From Micractinium sp. NFX-FRZ (lineage: Eukaryota > Chlorophyta > Trebouxiophyceae > Chlorellales > Chlorellaceae): a stretch of DNA of 27,288 nt. The stretch lies in contig JAPTJF010000626.1 in assembly GCA_029339195.1 (NCBI GenBank), positions 1-27,288 of the forward strand, read 5' to 3'. The notes below the pieces were generated by a model. That model made no database searches, was not told the DNA's origin, and saw only the letters and a list, made by a program, of their open reading frames with translations. Shown here in pieces: positions 18,775-27,288 of the stretch (within the stretch, counting starts at the first letter, position 1; each line of letters opens with the position of its first letter). The translations under genes and the position numbers were made by a program.

Positions 18775-21700
18775 ATGACGGACGCAGATAGCAGCGAGCA
18801 GCGGCAGGCGCTGCTAGGCAGCGCGCGGCAGGAGGAGGGGTGGGCGGCGGTGCCGGCGGCGCAGCGCCCATCGGAAGGCCCCAGCGTGGAGGAGCTACTC
18901 AGGTCCTCTCCAGACACTGTGATTGCCACCCTGCAGAGCAAGGGGGTACAGCTGGTGGCCGAGTTCTGCCTGCCGGTGAGCACTCAGTGAATTGCGCTGG
19001 GAAGCGTAGCCTTCGCCTGCTCCCCGCCGCCGTTGGGCTGTGCCGCTGCATGAGGGCGATGCAAGCTGCTTTGCATCTCCCTGGTCCGCCTGTCAGCACG
19101 CCACCTGCGTGCGCCAGAGCCACGTTGCTGGCTCTCACCATGCCCCTGTTTCCCCTGCCTCTGCATCAGGACAAGCTGGTGCTCGGGAGGCTGGCTGAGG
19201 GGGGAGACAGCATCGCCACCATGGGTGCCGGCAGCGCTGAGCTGGACTACGAATCCGCCTGGCGCCGGGAGCTGGGCCCCTGCCGCGGCCGCCGCCCAGC
19301 ACAGCATGACCGCAGCGCGCCTGACAGCAGCTGCAGCCGGGGCGTCGGCAACACCGAGTGGTGCTCAGACATACCAGTGCTGGCGTATGTCGTGAGCGTG
19401 AGGGATGCCGCGGCCCAGGGCAGGAGCGGCCTGCTGCGCCCGCTCATCCGCCGCTGGCGGGCGGGCGGCTGCGGCACCTCCACCTTCCGCCTGCCCGTGG
19501 CCCAGGCCGTCATCGACTGGAAGGTGCGGTGCTTGCCTCAAAGCAAGCATGACAAGGATTCAAGTTATCATAGTCATAGCACAACAGAGCGGATGAGGAG
19601 ATGGGTCTGTGCATGGACCCCCCACAGCAGCGGCCCGGCCTTTGACTCGCCGCCCGCTCCGCCCCCCTGATGCCACCCGTGCCCGCAGTGGCGCTTCTGC
19701 CGGCGCCTGCTCATTTCCGAGCTCTGCCTCTACCTCCTCTGGCTGGCCTCCTTCTTCGTCTTTGCCCTGGCACACCGGGTGCGTGTGTGTGTGCTTGTGT
19801 GCTGCCCTTGTTCAAGTCGTGCCGCCGACGCCTGGCACCTTCATCGTTGTCTGCATTCTCACGGACAATCGGGGGTGTGCTTGTTTGCGCAGGCCTGCCT
19901 GCAGCTGCCTGCCCGTCTGCCCACCCGGGGTCACGCATCCGCCCCCTTTCCCCGCCCAGCTCTCGTGCCTCACAACCCAAGAGCCACAGCTCCTCAAAAT
20001 GCAAGTTGCACTCACGCCCTCACTCCCAACCCAACTGCCCGCTCTCAACCCATGCAGGTGGAGGACGACAGCCTGACCCTGGCGCAGCTGCTGGCCACCC
20101 GGCGCGGCCAGCTGGCGGTCGCTGCTGACGTGGCAGGGCTGGCTGCAATGGCGCCTTTCCTCTACGCCGAGGCCTGCACAGCCCTGGCCTACAGAGCTGA
20201 ATATTTCGACGTGTGGCGGGCCCTGGATGCTGCCACGTACCTCCTTCAGGTGCCACCACCGCCGCTCCCCTTGCAATATGCTGACGCCTGCACGGTGGGG
20301 TGCAGCTCCCGCCCAGCCGCCCTGCCAGCTGTATCCTCTGCTGCTGCTGCTGTGGACATTGGCTAGACGGCTGCTGCGGCAGCTGCGCCGTCCTGCCGCC
20401 CCACTTGACATTGTTCATCCACTGCCTTACATACAGGCGCTGGTATGCACGCTGCACCTGGGGCGCTTCCCAGCGGGAGCGCGCATCATCCCGGTTGCGG
20501 CAGCGGTGCAGTGCGTGCTGCTCCTGTTCCGCCTGCAGGTGTGGGGGCCGGGGGGGCGGGTTGGGCCGCGCCTTGTGCCAGGCCTGGGGGCGCTGACCAA
20601 GGCTGCCGTGCTGTGAGCCTCGCAGTTACGGTTGCGTGCCCGCCCAGCTTCCTATGTCTCGACAACACGCCGTGCCCTTGTGCCCCCCGCCATTCGACAC
20701 AGTGGGTGCACAGCCAGGCACCCCGCCTGCCACCACCCTGCCTGCCAAGGCCAGCGGCTGTCCTGGTGGCACAGAACTCCATTTCCGCCCACTCCCCGCG
20801 ACTCTCATGGCTTTGACCCCGCCCACCTGCACCCCGCCTGCCGCAGTTCTTCACCCGCATCTTCCCGGCCACCCGCTTTGCGTTTGTGGACGATCTGAAG
20901 GAGGTGCTGCGAGACGTGAGTCGCACACAGTATGGGAGAGGGATCCTGGGGCAGGGCAGGCGCCCCTCTGATGACTCCCACCTGGCCCTGTGCATGCAAA
21001 CCGTGCATTTGCTGTCGCCAGTCCGGCCAGGCCCACTCCCCAGCCCATGCACCCATCCCGACAGCCATGTGCCGCGTGCACACGCTGCTCCCGCAGGTGC
21101 GCTGGTACCTGGCCTTCATGGTCCTCCTCATGCTGGGCTTTGCCACCGCCTTTGTGGTGCTGTTCAGCCCGGACGCCGCTGCAGGCGGGGGTCACAAGGT
21201 GCGTGGGGCGCGCAGCAGGCGTGTCAGCCAGATGCAGCAGCAGGCGGGGGTGAGAAGAAATGATTGTGCGTGCAACATGCAGCGGTTTCTTGCACGCGCA
21301 CGCACGTGCTTGCCCTGCTGCCGGGAGCAGCCCTGCCAAAGGAGGGCAGCGCACGCAGCTGAGCCACGCCTGCCGCCATGTTTGTTGTGAGGCTTCACCA
21401 GCCATGGCGCGCTCGCCTGCTCCGCTCCTCTGCCCCCCTTGCCTCCTGCTTCCTGCCGCCCGCGCCCGCACATGCATGCATCTCTCATTCCTAGGGCTGG
21501 GGCGTGGCATGCTTGCCAGCTGGGAAGCCATCTCGTATCTACTCTAGTGACCTCCCCCCGCCCGCCTTGCCAGGAGTTTGACGGGGTGGGGCGCGCGTTT
21601 GTGACCATGGTCAGCTGGGTTGCGGGTGACCCCAACCTCACGCTGCTCTACAGCGGCGTGGTGCACTCCACCGCCGCCTGCTGCCTCGGCCTGGCCTACG

Positions 21701-23666
21701 TGTTTGCTCTCACGCTGGTGTTCACCACGCTGCTCATCTCACTGATGACAAACACACTGCAGCAGGTGGGTGTGCTGGGGTACATGAGGTTGAGGATGTG
21801 AGGAGGGCTTGTTCAGCGCACACACCCCACTGCTTGCTTGTTTTTGCGACTGTGTGCGCTCGGAACTTGCGTTTGGCAATCTCGCCAGAGCCAGCGGCCT
21901 GCCATGCCGGCTGGAAACCACACAAGATCTGCACCCCCCTGCCCGCCGCCCAGGTGACCCGGGACGCAGAGGCCCGCCAGCTGCTGAGCAAGGCGCTGGT
22001 GATTGACGAGCTGGAGAGCACCATACCAAGGCAAGCTGGGCGGACATTTTGCCTTGGTTTTGGGTTTAAAGTGCCACGGTCAATTCTGTTGTGCTGCAAC
22101 TCGGCAATGGCGTGTTTGGCCGCGTGACTTGCAGCACCAGCAGCCATGACCTGGTTGCAGTGGCAGACGGTTTCTCTTGGCCGCACTGTGATTTACGCTC
22201 CTCCCAAACACGCAGCCTCCAACACCCATGGCCCCCATCCCCCCGCAGCCTGCTGCACCGCCTGTGGCCCCAGATGCACCCCCGCTTCCTCCACGTCCTG
22301 CGCATCGATCCCAGCAGGCACGCCACGCATTTCACGACCACGGAAGCCTCAGCGCCCTGCCTCCTTCGTTCAACGGATCGGGCAGAGCGTGCTGGAAGGC
22401 CAGGGGGCACTGGCAGCTGCAGCAGCATGAACCCCGGGACGGCCACCTGATCGTGCTGTGCTGTGCTGTGGTGTGGTGTGTCGCGCAACTCCTTGGCAGA
22501 GCTGGCTGTTCGCCGGCGCACTCACCCACACACAGCGTACCGTCTGCCCCAACTCTGCTGAGCAGGCTGGATGCAGTGAAGCTGGACCGGCTGTGGAAGA
22601 GTTTGAGGGATGACGATGCGCAGGCTCTGCAGGGCCCAGGTGTGGTAGCAGGTTTGTGGATGCACGGTACAAGTAGGTCTACCCCAGAGAGTGGGAGGCC
22701 AAGGCAAGGTGCTGAGCACACATTACACCCAAAGAGGTAGAGGGCTGCAGGGCTGGACAGTGGGGGCAGACGGCAAGAAGACCAGGCACACAGCACTGTG
22801 CCCGCGGCGGTTGCCATCTAGCTGCCTCCCCCCTGCCTGCAGGTCCCACGCCAGCCGGCCCCAGCCCCGCCCCAGCCGGGCCCACAGCGCCCGCCCCCGC
22901 CCCGCCCCGGCAGAACGTGCAGCTGCCGCCGCTGCCGCCGTCGGCGCAAGCTCACTCACGGCAGCAGAGCGGGCAGCTGCCGCAGACGGCGGGCACCTCG
23001 GCTCGTGGGTCGGTGCCAGGTGAGGCCCCGCCCTCACTGCACTGGCAGGGCTCTCTCGTGGACGCTTACTTGGGAGCCATGGAGCTGGGGGAGGGGTCTC
23101 CCTCTGAACAGGAGGGCCAGCCCTGGGCGCACTGGCAGAACACCCTGAGGGAGGGTGAGTGCTGGGGGTAGGGCAGGGCTTGGGGGGCGGGGCAAGGGGG
23201 TGGCGGAGCAAGTGGGGCAGCGGGCAAGGGACGAGTGGGGAGGAGGACGACGGGTGTGGGTATGAGCATGAAGCCTGTTGTGCCAGCACATGGAGTGGCA
23301 GGGCTGGTTTGAGCTTGGGCAGTCTGTGCGGCGGGCAGGCTGGCAGGCATGTAGCATGCACCCAGGGGGTGCAAGCATGCACGGGCCGGATAGGTGTGTG
23401 GAAGAGGGAGAGCTTGCACCCGCTCTGCGTCAACTGCCAGCAGGCGAGCAAAGGGGCTGAGCCAGCTGCCGCTGCCTGCCCCTGATGTTGCAGGCTCCAC
23501 CCGAGGGCCGCCCAGCGAGGCGGAGGCTGTTAGCACTGTTGCTGATGCCAACAGCCAAGGCGAGCTGAGAGCCCTGAGGGCAGAGGTGAGGGAGCTGAGG
23601 CAGCTGCTGCTGGCGGCTCTCGCGGCGCTGCCTCAGCCTGGAGCGGGTGCCCCTCCCCTGTCTTAG
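18775..23666 (+). CDS. TRP-like six-transmembrane cation channel
   Basis: Thirteen exons: 18775-18975, 19170-19523, 19689-19778, 20058-20249, 20437-20538, 20847-20915, 21097-21198, 21574-21765, 21954-22030, 22249-22317, 22566-22639, 22843-23154 and 23494-23666. The model codes for 668 aa. Membrane segments follow the order of an ion-transport domain: S1 about 193-213, S2 about 228-252, S3 about 265-287, S4 about 296-316, S5 about 339-361, a pore loop with FVTMVSWVAGDPN (about 378-390) and S6 about 402-430. After S6, LLISLMTNTLQQV followed by LLSKALVIDELE resembles the TRP box region of TRPV-type channels. The N-terminal 185 residues show no ankyrin repeats. A Pro-rich tail leads to a short coiled coil (about 635-657), a common tetramerisation device. 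Introns 9 and 10 appear to use GC donors (AAG|GCAAGC and CAG|GCACGC), so the exon 9-11 region is less certain. Ion selectivity cannot be read from the sequence. Confidence 0.82.
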
Positions 23667-23752
23667 CGGCGCGCATATCTCACCGCTATGCACGCACATA
23701 AAGCAACCCCTTTTGCTGTGCCTACGCCACTCCCTTTCCATGCGGAGGCGAA

Positions 23753-23757
23753 TGTAA
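23753..23757 (+). promoter_or_regulatory. TGTAA polyadenylation signal of the channel gene
   Basis: TGTAA, the usual green algal poly(A) signal, lies about 90 nt after the channel gene's stop codon and is well placed for cleavage before the next gene starts at 23964. Confidence 0.6.
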
Positions 23758-23963
23758 ACATCAGCACCATTGTCCCCCACGAGAAACAACCCTGCCAACT
23801 TTCCGCGCAATCCACAGCCCGTGCTGGGTGGGCGAACGGCGGCCGTGGGCAGGCGCCAGTGGGTACTGGTGCCCTGCCTGCTGGTTTTTGTGTCTCTTTG
23901 TATCTCGTTGTTAATGCACTGTGAAAGGGCTGAGCAGCAAGGACTGGCTACCGCGCTGGGATC

Positions 23964-25101
23964 ATGGGGGGGCGCATTGAGGGCGCGCTGAGCGCGACGG
24001 GTGGCCGCCTGGCGCAGGTACTCAAACACCTGCGTCCGCGTGGACAACTTCCTGTTCTTTTCTCATCAAACTTGGCGCAGCTTCCAGCCATGCCGGTGCC
24101 CCCAGCTGGGCAGGCAAACGGCTTGGCGGTTTGGCAGGCTGAGGGGACCCGTCACCTGCGCGAGCACCAAGGTATGGATTTTGCATCGGCAGTTCAATAC
24201 GGCCCTCAGGGACGCGGCTGGGCTGTCGGCATGGTGCACGGCGGCGGCCCTCCGACGCTGCCCGGCTCGTAGCGCTGCTGCTCACACCGCTTCAAACTGC
24301 TGTTGTGTGCATCTGCAGCCGCTGGTCCTGCGCAAGCAGCCAACCTCCCCGCCAGCCTAGGCAACCAGCTGCAGGAGATCACGCAGTCGATTGCCGCAGT
24401 GCAAGCAGCGCTTGCGCAGCTGGTGGCGGGGCAGGCACAGACGGACACGACGCTGGCGCGGATAGACGCGCGGCTGACCAACATGCGGCCGCGCACGCTG
24501 AACGCAGCTGCCCGGCAGGTGCACCCACGGCGACGGGTGGCGCTGGCGCCGCTCGTCAAGGAGCTGGCGCCGCCAGCGGGTGCTGCCGCAGTGGGCACGC
24601 TGCCACCGCCCAACATGTTCCCGGCCAACTGGGCAGCAGTGAAGCGGGTGGGTGCTGGACGAGGTGTTGCCTGTGCACGCTGGAGCGGTGCAAGCTGGCA
24701 TACATGTCCTTTCTGATGCCTGTGTCTCAGCCAAGCGCCACTGATCACTGGCCTTGCCCGTCCTTCGTTCTATGCAGCTCATTTAGGCGCAATTGAACGC
24801 CACTTATCCCACCCCGCCCGCCCTTCGTTCTATGCAGCTCAACCACGCGCAACTGAACCAGTTGGCGACCTTCTATGGAGAGGACTTTGGGCCTCCCGTA
24901 GGAGGTGTGCACACTTGTGGTGCTTTGCAGGCTTGCTTGGACTGGCTTCGGGCGCCACCATCTCCTGCCAAACGCTGGGTCGTGCAGCAGGGCGCGGTTG
25001 CTGTGCTGCCCAGGCAGCCTGAGCAGCGTTTGTGCTCCTCAATTGCAACTGCAGTGTTGGCGCCCCGGCGGGAGCTCTTCAGCGCTTTTATCACGGAGTG
25101 A
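23964..25101 (+). CDS. Coiled-coil protein of unknown function
   Basis: Three exons: 23964-24171, 24319-24647 and 24838-25101, coding for 266 aa. The frame is continuous across both GT-AG introns. Exon 2 encodes a heptad-like helix (LQEITQSIAAVQAALAQLVA and ARIDARLTNM, about residues 85-122), then NAAAR and a Pro-rich turn (LPPPNMFPANW). Exon 3 starts with LNHAQLNQLATFYG. From memory, this order (coiled coil, N-A-x-AR, P-L-V, FP, a leucine-rich helix ending in Y-G) occurs in uncharacterised algal and fungal proteins, but I cannot name a family. The start is uncertain: a downstream in-frame ATG at about 24090 is possible. Intron 2 carries a 60-bp-offset copy of its own acceptor and the start of exon 3. 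The gene follows the channel gene by about 300 bp on the same strand. Confidence 0.7.
24757..24800 (+). repeat. Intronic echo of the acceptor and start of exon 3 of the coiled-coil gene
   Basis: CCTTCGTTCTATGCAG/CTC followed by GCGCAATTGAAC is repeated exactly 60 bp later as the true CCTTCGTTCTATGCAG/CTC and GCGCAACTGAAC. The copy has an in-frame TAG, so using its acceptor would end translation. Confidence 0.9.
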
Positions 25102-25301
25102 ATCCCGCCCGCAAGCTGCCCCAGTCTTGAGGGCGACGCCCAACCTGCCGCCTCCCATTGCCTGCCGGGGCATCTTGCTTCGCCAACCGTAGGCAATCGG
25201 CAGCCAGCTAGGCTTGTACTCCTTGCACCAAATTCTCCAGCCAGTCCCACCGCAGCCCAGTGCCTGACTTGCGCGCGTTATTTTGGCCCCGCTGATGACA
25301 A

Positions 25302-25306
25302 TGTAA
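25302..25306 (+). promoter_or_regulatory. TGTAA polyadenylation signal of the coiled-coil gene
   Basis: TGTAA lies about 200 nt downstream of the stop codon at 25101, within the normal range for a green algal 3' UTR. No better candidate lies closer. Confidence 0.5.
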
Positions 25307-25555
25307 CCTGTTGTACAAACCCCCTCCTCTACGCCTTGAGGCTTAGCCTCTGCAGTGCCTTTCCCCTGTACGCCTTTGCTCTTGCCTCTAACTTTCAACT
25401 AGCCACCCTGTCCCCCCCTGCCCCACCCGCCTGACTTGCTACCTGTGACACCCGCTGCGCTCCTCTGTCCCCCCCATCAAGCAACGCCTCGCTCGATTCA
25501 TCGGTTGAATCATTAGCAAATTTTAATTTCTGCCAGGCAACGACAGTGTTGCAGC

Positions 25556-25945
25556 GTGCACGTTGCCCGTCTAGCTGCCAGCAACCTGGCTCTGGACGAG
25601 CATGACGGGTGCTCATGCCAATTTGTGAGCTGGCTGGTGGTTTGGGATCTGGTGCGGCTTTATTCGAAGATTGTGCACCGCGTTGAACCTGCTGAGCTTG
25701 GGCCCCAAACGCACTGTGGACGTGACGCCACTCCTGCGCCACGCTGTGCTGTATGCTGCGCAGCATGCTACCCTCCCCATCACAACACGCCCTTGGAGAG
25801 CCTGCCTGAACTCCCGAGGCTTCTTGTCTGCACACAGGCTGTGCCTGACAGAGAGCTGGCGGCCCGTTTGCGCAAGGAGAGCTCCGCCAGGAATCTCCTG
25901 GCCACCTCGGTAGACACGTACCTGAGCGCTGAAGTCAGGTGCTGC
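25556..25945 (+). pseudogene. Decayed or unrecognised coding region, copy B of a dispersed repeat
   Basis: An open frame reads protein-like at both ends (HVARLAASNLALDEHDG near the start, RELAARLRKESSARNLLATS near the end). The middle, from about 25700 to 25785, looks more protein-like in the next frame (VDVTPLLRHAVLYAAQHA). That suggests two compensating indels, or an undetected intron. Bases 25739-25891 match copy A at 18560-18726. No ATG-initiated model with good splice sites was found. It may be a relic of a multi-copy algal gene family. A working gene with introns cannot be excluded. Confidence 0.45.
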
Positions 25946-26530
25946 CCACAAGCAGCCACTGGGCGGCTAACCACTGCCGCCACTATGGATGCCAATATTC
26001 AATTGTATAGTGGATAGACCCAACGTTGTATAGAACTGGATGCGACGCTGCCCCCAGCCGTCCCGCCAGCCGCAGCGGCCTTGCATGCTGGTGCCGCAGC
26101 CACCGCCCAGCATGGCATGCCCTCCGCACACCTCGCCCCTGCCTGGCCCTACCAAAGCAGGGTTTCAGGGGTGGTGTGAAGCACAGTCCAGCCCCAGGCT
26201 CTGATGCAGTTCTGCAGCAGCTGGTGGAGCAAACTCCACCGCATGCTGGGCGCGCTGAGCACCGCTAGCAGCAGGTGGTGGTCTGCTGTCAGCCGGGCTC
26301 CTGCGTGTCTTCCGCCCTACACCCATGAAGTCCATGTAAGGCTTTTGTTTCTCCGTTAGCGCACACCCCGCGGCCAACAGAGCTACAGCCTGCGTCGCTG
26401 CTGTCAGTCAGCCTCGGGAACAGCCTCTCACCCGCTCCCTGCGACCCCAGTCACCTCACGACCAGGCAGCGCAAAACCAGAGCAGCAAGCAGCGTGCGCG
26501 GCTTGGCGAGGCTTCACCGCGGCACCCCGT

Positions 26531-26570
26531 CCGCCACCGCCCGCCACCGCCCGCCACCGACTGCCACCGC
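26531..26570. repeat. Four tandem 10-bp units
   Basis: Two perfect CCGCCACCGC units are followed by two single- or two-base variants, just upstream of the last gene. It is a simple minisatellite-like tract. Confidence 0.75.
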
Positions 26571-26606
26571 CCCCCCGTCCCCCGCTCTGCGCGCAGCTGG
26601 CTCAGT

Positions 26607-27288
26607 ATGGGTCAGCAGCCTTGCAAGGAGGTAGCTAGGCTAGACAAGATCAGGGCTGAAATAATCCAGACATATCGACTGCTAGACACCCTGCGGCCGC
26701 TTGCGGCAGCAGAGGAAGCCGCAGGCATACCTGCCGCGCCCTGCAGCCATCAGGCACGGTACGATGCCGCTGTCGACCACATCGAGCGATTGAGAGATGA
26801 GGAATCGGCCATCCAAGCCCGCCTGGGTGGGTGTTGCCCGTGCAGCCTGTGTTGCTGTGACAGGGGTCTGCTTTCACCAGCAGCGATACGGACCTGGCTG
26901 CTGGAGCGGGCTGTGATGCTTGCACGTTCTGACTCCTGCCGGCCCGCCCCTGCCCCCGCTGCTGCTGCAGAGGCCATGTACGCAGGCCCCTCCCTTCCCA
27001 TGCCCAACCCCACCCCTCCCCTCTGCCTGCCGCCGCTGCCGGCGCCAAGAGGTGAGCCCATTGGTTTGCCGGGTGCAGCTTGCAGCAGTGCCCTGTAGGT
27101 GGATGCCTGGCGGGTTGGCTGGCTTGCATGCACTAGCGGTGGTGGTGGCGGTGGCGGTGGTGTGGCTGCGTCCGGACCACGCTGGTAGCCTCACCCTTCC
27201 CCTTCACAACGCACCGCGTCCTGCCCTGCAGCGCAAGCCACACCTGCTCCAGCTCCTGCTTCTGGAGTGCAGCCTGGCACACCCAGCG
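26607..27288 (+). CDS. Unknown coiled-coil, Pro/Ala-rich protein, 5' part (runs off right edge)
   Basis: Exons 26607-26826, 26971-27051 and 27232 onward; the frame is continuous. The N-terminal 73 residues are rich in charged helix formers (ARLDKIRAEIIQTYRLLDTL and HIERLRDEESAIQARL), suggesting a short helical hairpin or coiled coil. Exons 2 and 3 encode a low-complexity Pro/Ala/Thr region. The protein family is not recognised. Intron 1 is exactly 144 nt and has no stop in frame, so spliced and unspliced forms both keep the frame and the model is ambiguous there; its donor (GTGGGT) and acceptor (CTGCAG) are both acceptable. Confidence 0.55.

Larger units (their letters stand above)
25102..26606. 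other. Intergenic: 3' UTR, decayed coding fragment and promoter of the last gene
   Basis: After the coiled-coil gene's 3' end comes a less GC-rich stretch (about 25480-25700), then the decayed coding copy B. From 25950 to 26606 I see no gene; the part next to 26607 should hold the promoter of the last gene. A four-unit tandem repeat lies at 26531-26570. Confidence 0.45.

Noticed and set aside
24017..24079. Possible 63-nt in-frame intron in exon 1 of the coiled-coil gene
   Set aside because: CAG|GTACTC and a later GCGCAG could act as splice sites and the segment is a multiple of three, but the frame is open throughout and nothing favours splicing.
24909..24936. Possible intron from GTGTGC to TTGCAG in exon 3 of the coiled-coil gene
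   Set aside because: At about 28 nt it is too short for a spliceosomal intron, and the frame is open through it.
1..27288. Bacterial operons, CRISPR arrays, insertion sequences, phage or viral genes
   Set aside because: The genes are intron-rich with eukaryotic splice signals. The short repeats seen are local copies of adjacent exons, lack regular spacer-repeat structure, and no transposase, integrase or viral structural gene was recognised.
1..27288. tRNA and rRNA genes
   Set aside because: I looked for T-loop-like GGTTC-A motifs and cloverleaf pairing in the intergenic stretches and found none convincing. A dedicated covariance search was not possible.

Overview
The window looks like nuclear DNA of a GC-rich green alga, most likely a Chlorella-like trebouxiophyte. 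Every gene is cut into short exons by spliceosomal introns (gtgagt-type donors, ctgcag-type acceptors), codons favour G/C at third positions, TGTAA motifs follow two stop codons, and the proteins include plant-lineage families (a FORGETTER1-type strawberry notch helicase, a DUF506/PDDEXK_6 protein, a WAV2/BEM46 hydrolase). I rebuilt seven gene models by hand from splice sites, intron phase and protein continuity. There are 51 introns in these models and every junction keeps the reading frame. Function calls rest on family motifs recognised by eye, not on a database search.

Layout: (1) 1-6048, minus strand: 5' part of a strawberry notch/FORGETTER1-like chromatin helicase, running off the left edge. 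(2) 6863-10947, plus: WAV2/BEM46/ABHD13-type alpha/beta hydrolase, 380 aa, divergent from gene 1. (3) 12418-13844, minus: DUF506 (PDDEXK_6) protein, 256 aa, convergent with gene 2. (4) 14736-17937, minus: secreted or surface cysteine-rich protein with furin-like repeats, 430 aa. (5) 18775-23666, plus: six-transmembrane TRP-like cation channel, 668 aa, divergent from gene 4. (6) 23964-25101, plus: 266-aa coiled-coil protein of unknown function. (7) 26607 to the right edge, plus: 5' part of an unknown coiled-coil and Pro/Ala-rich protein. Degraded copies of one unknown coding sequence lie upstream of gene 5 and downstream of gene 6. The genes do not form a pathway; this is an ordinary eukaryotic gene neighbourhood.

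The most unusual feature is in the introns. At least 11 of them carry degenerate local copies ('echoes') of the edge of the neighbouring exon, including its splice site: the last 25-50 nt of the upstream exon repeated just after the donor, or the first 20-60 nt of the downstream exon repeated just before the true acceptor, sometimes two or three times. Some echoes keep usable splice sites and an open frame. Four of the 51 introns appear to have GC rather than GT donors, and at one of them the intronic echo carries the GT donor that the true exon lacks. I read this as intron growth by tandem duplication across exon-intron borders, with possible effects on splicing.
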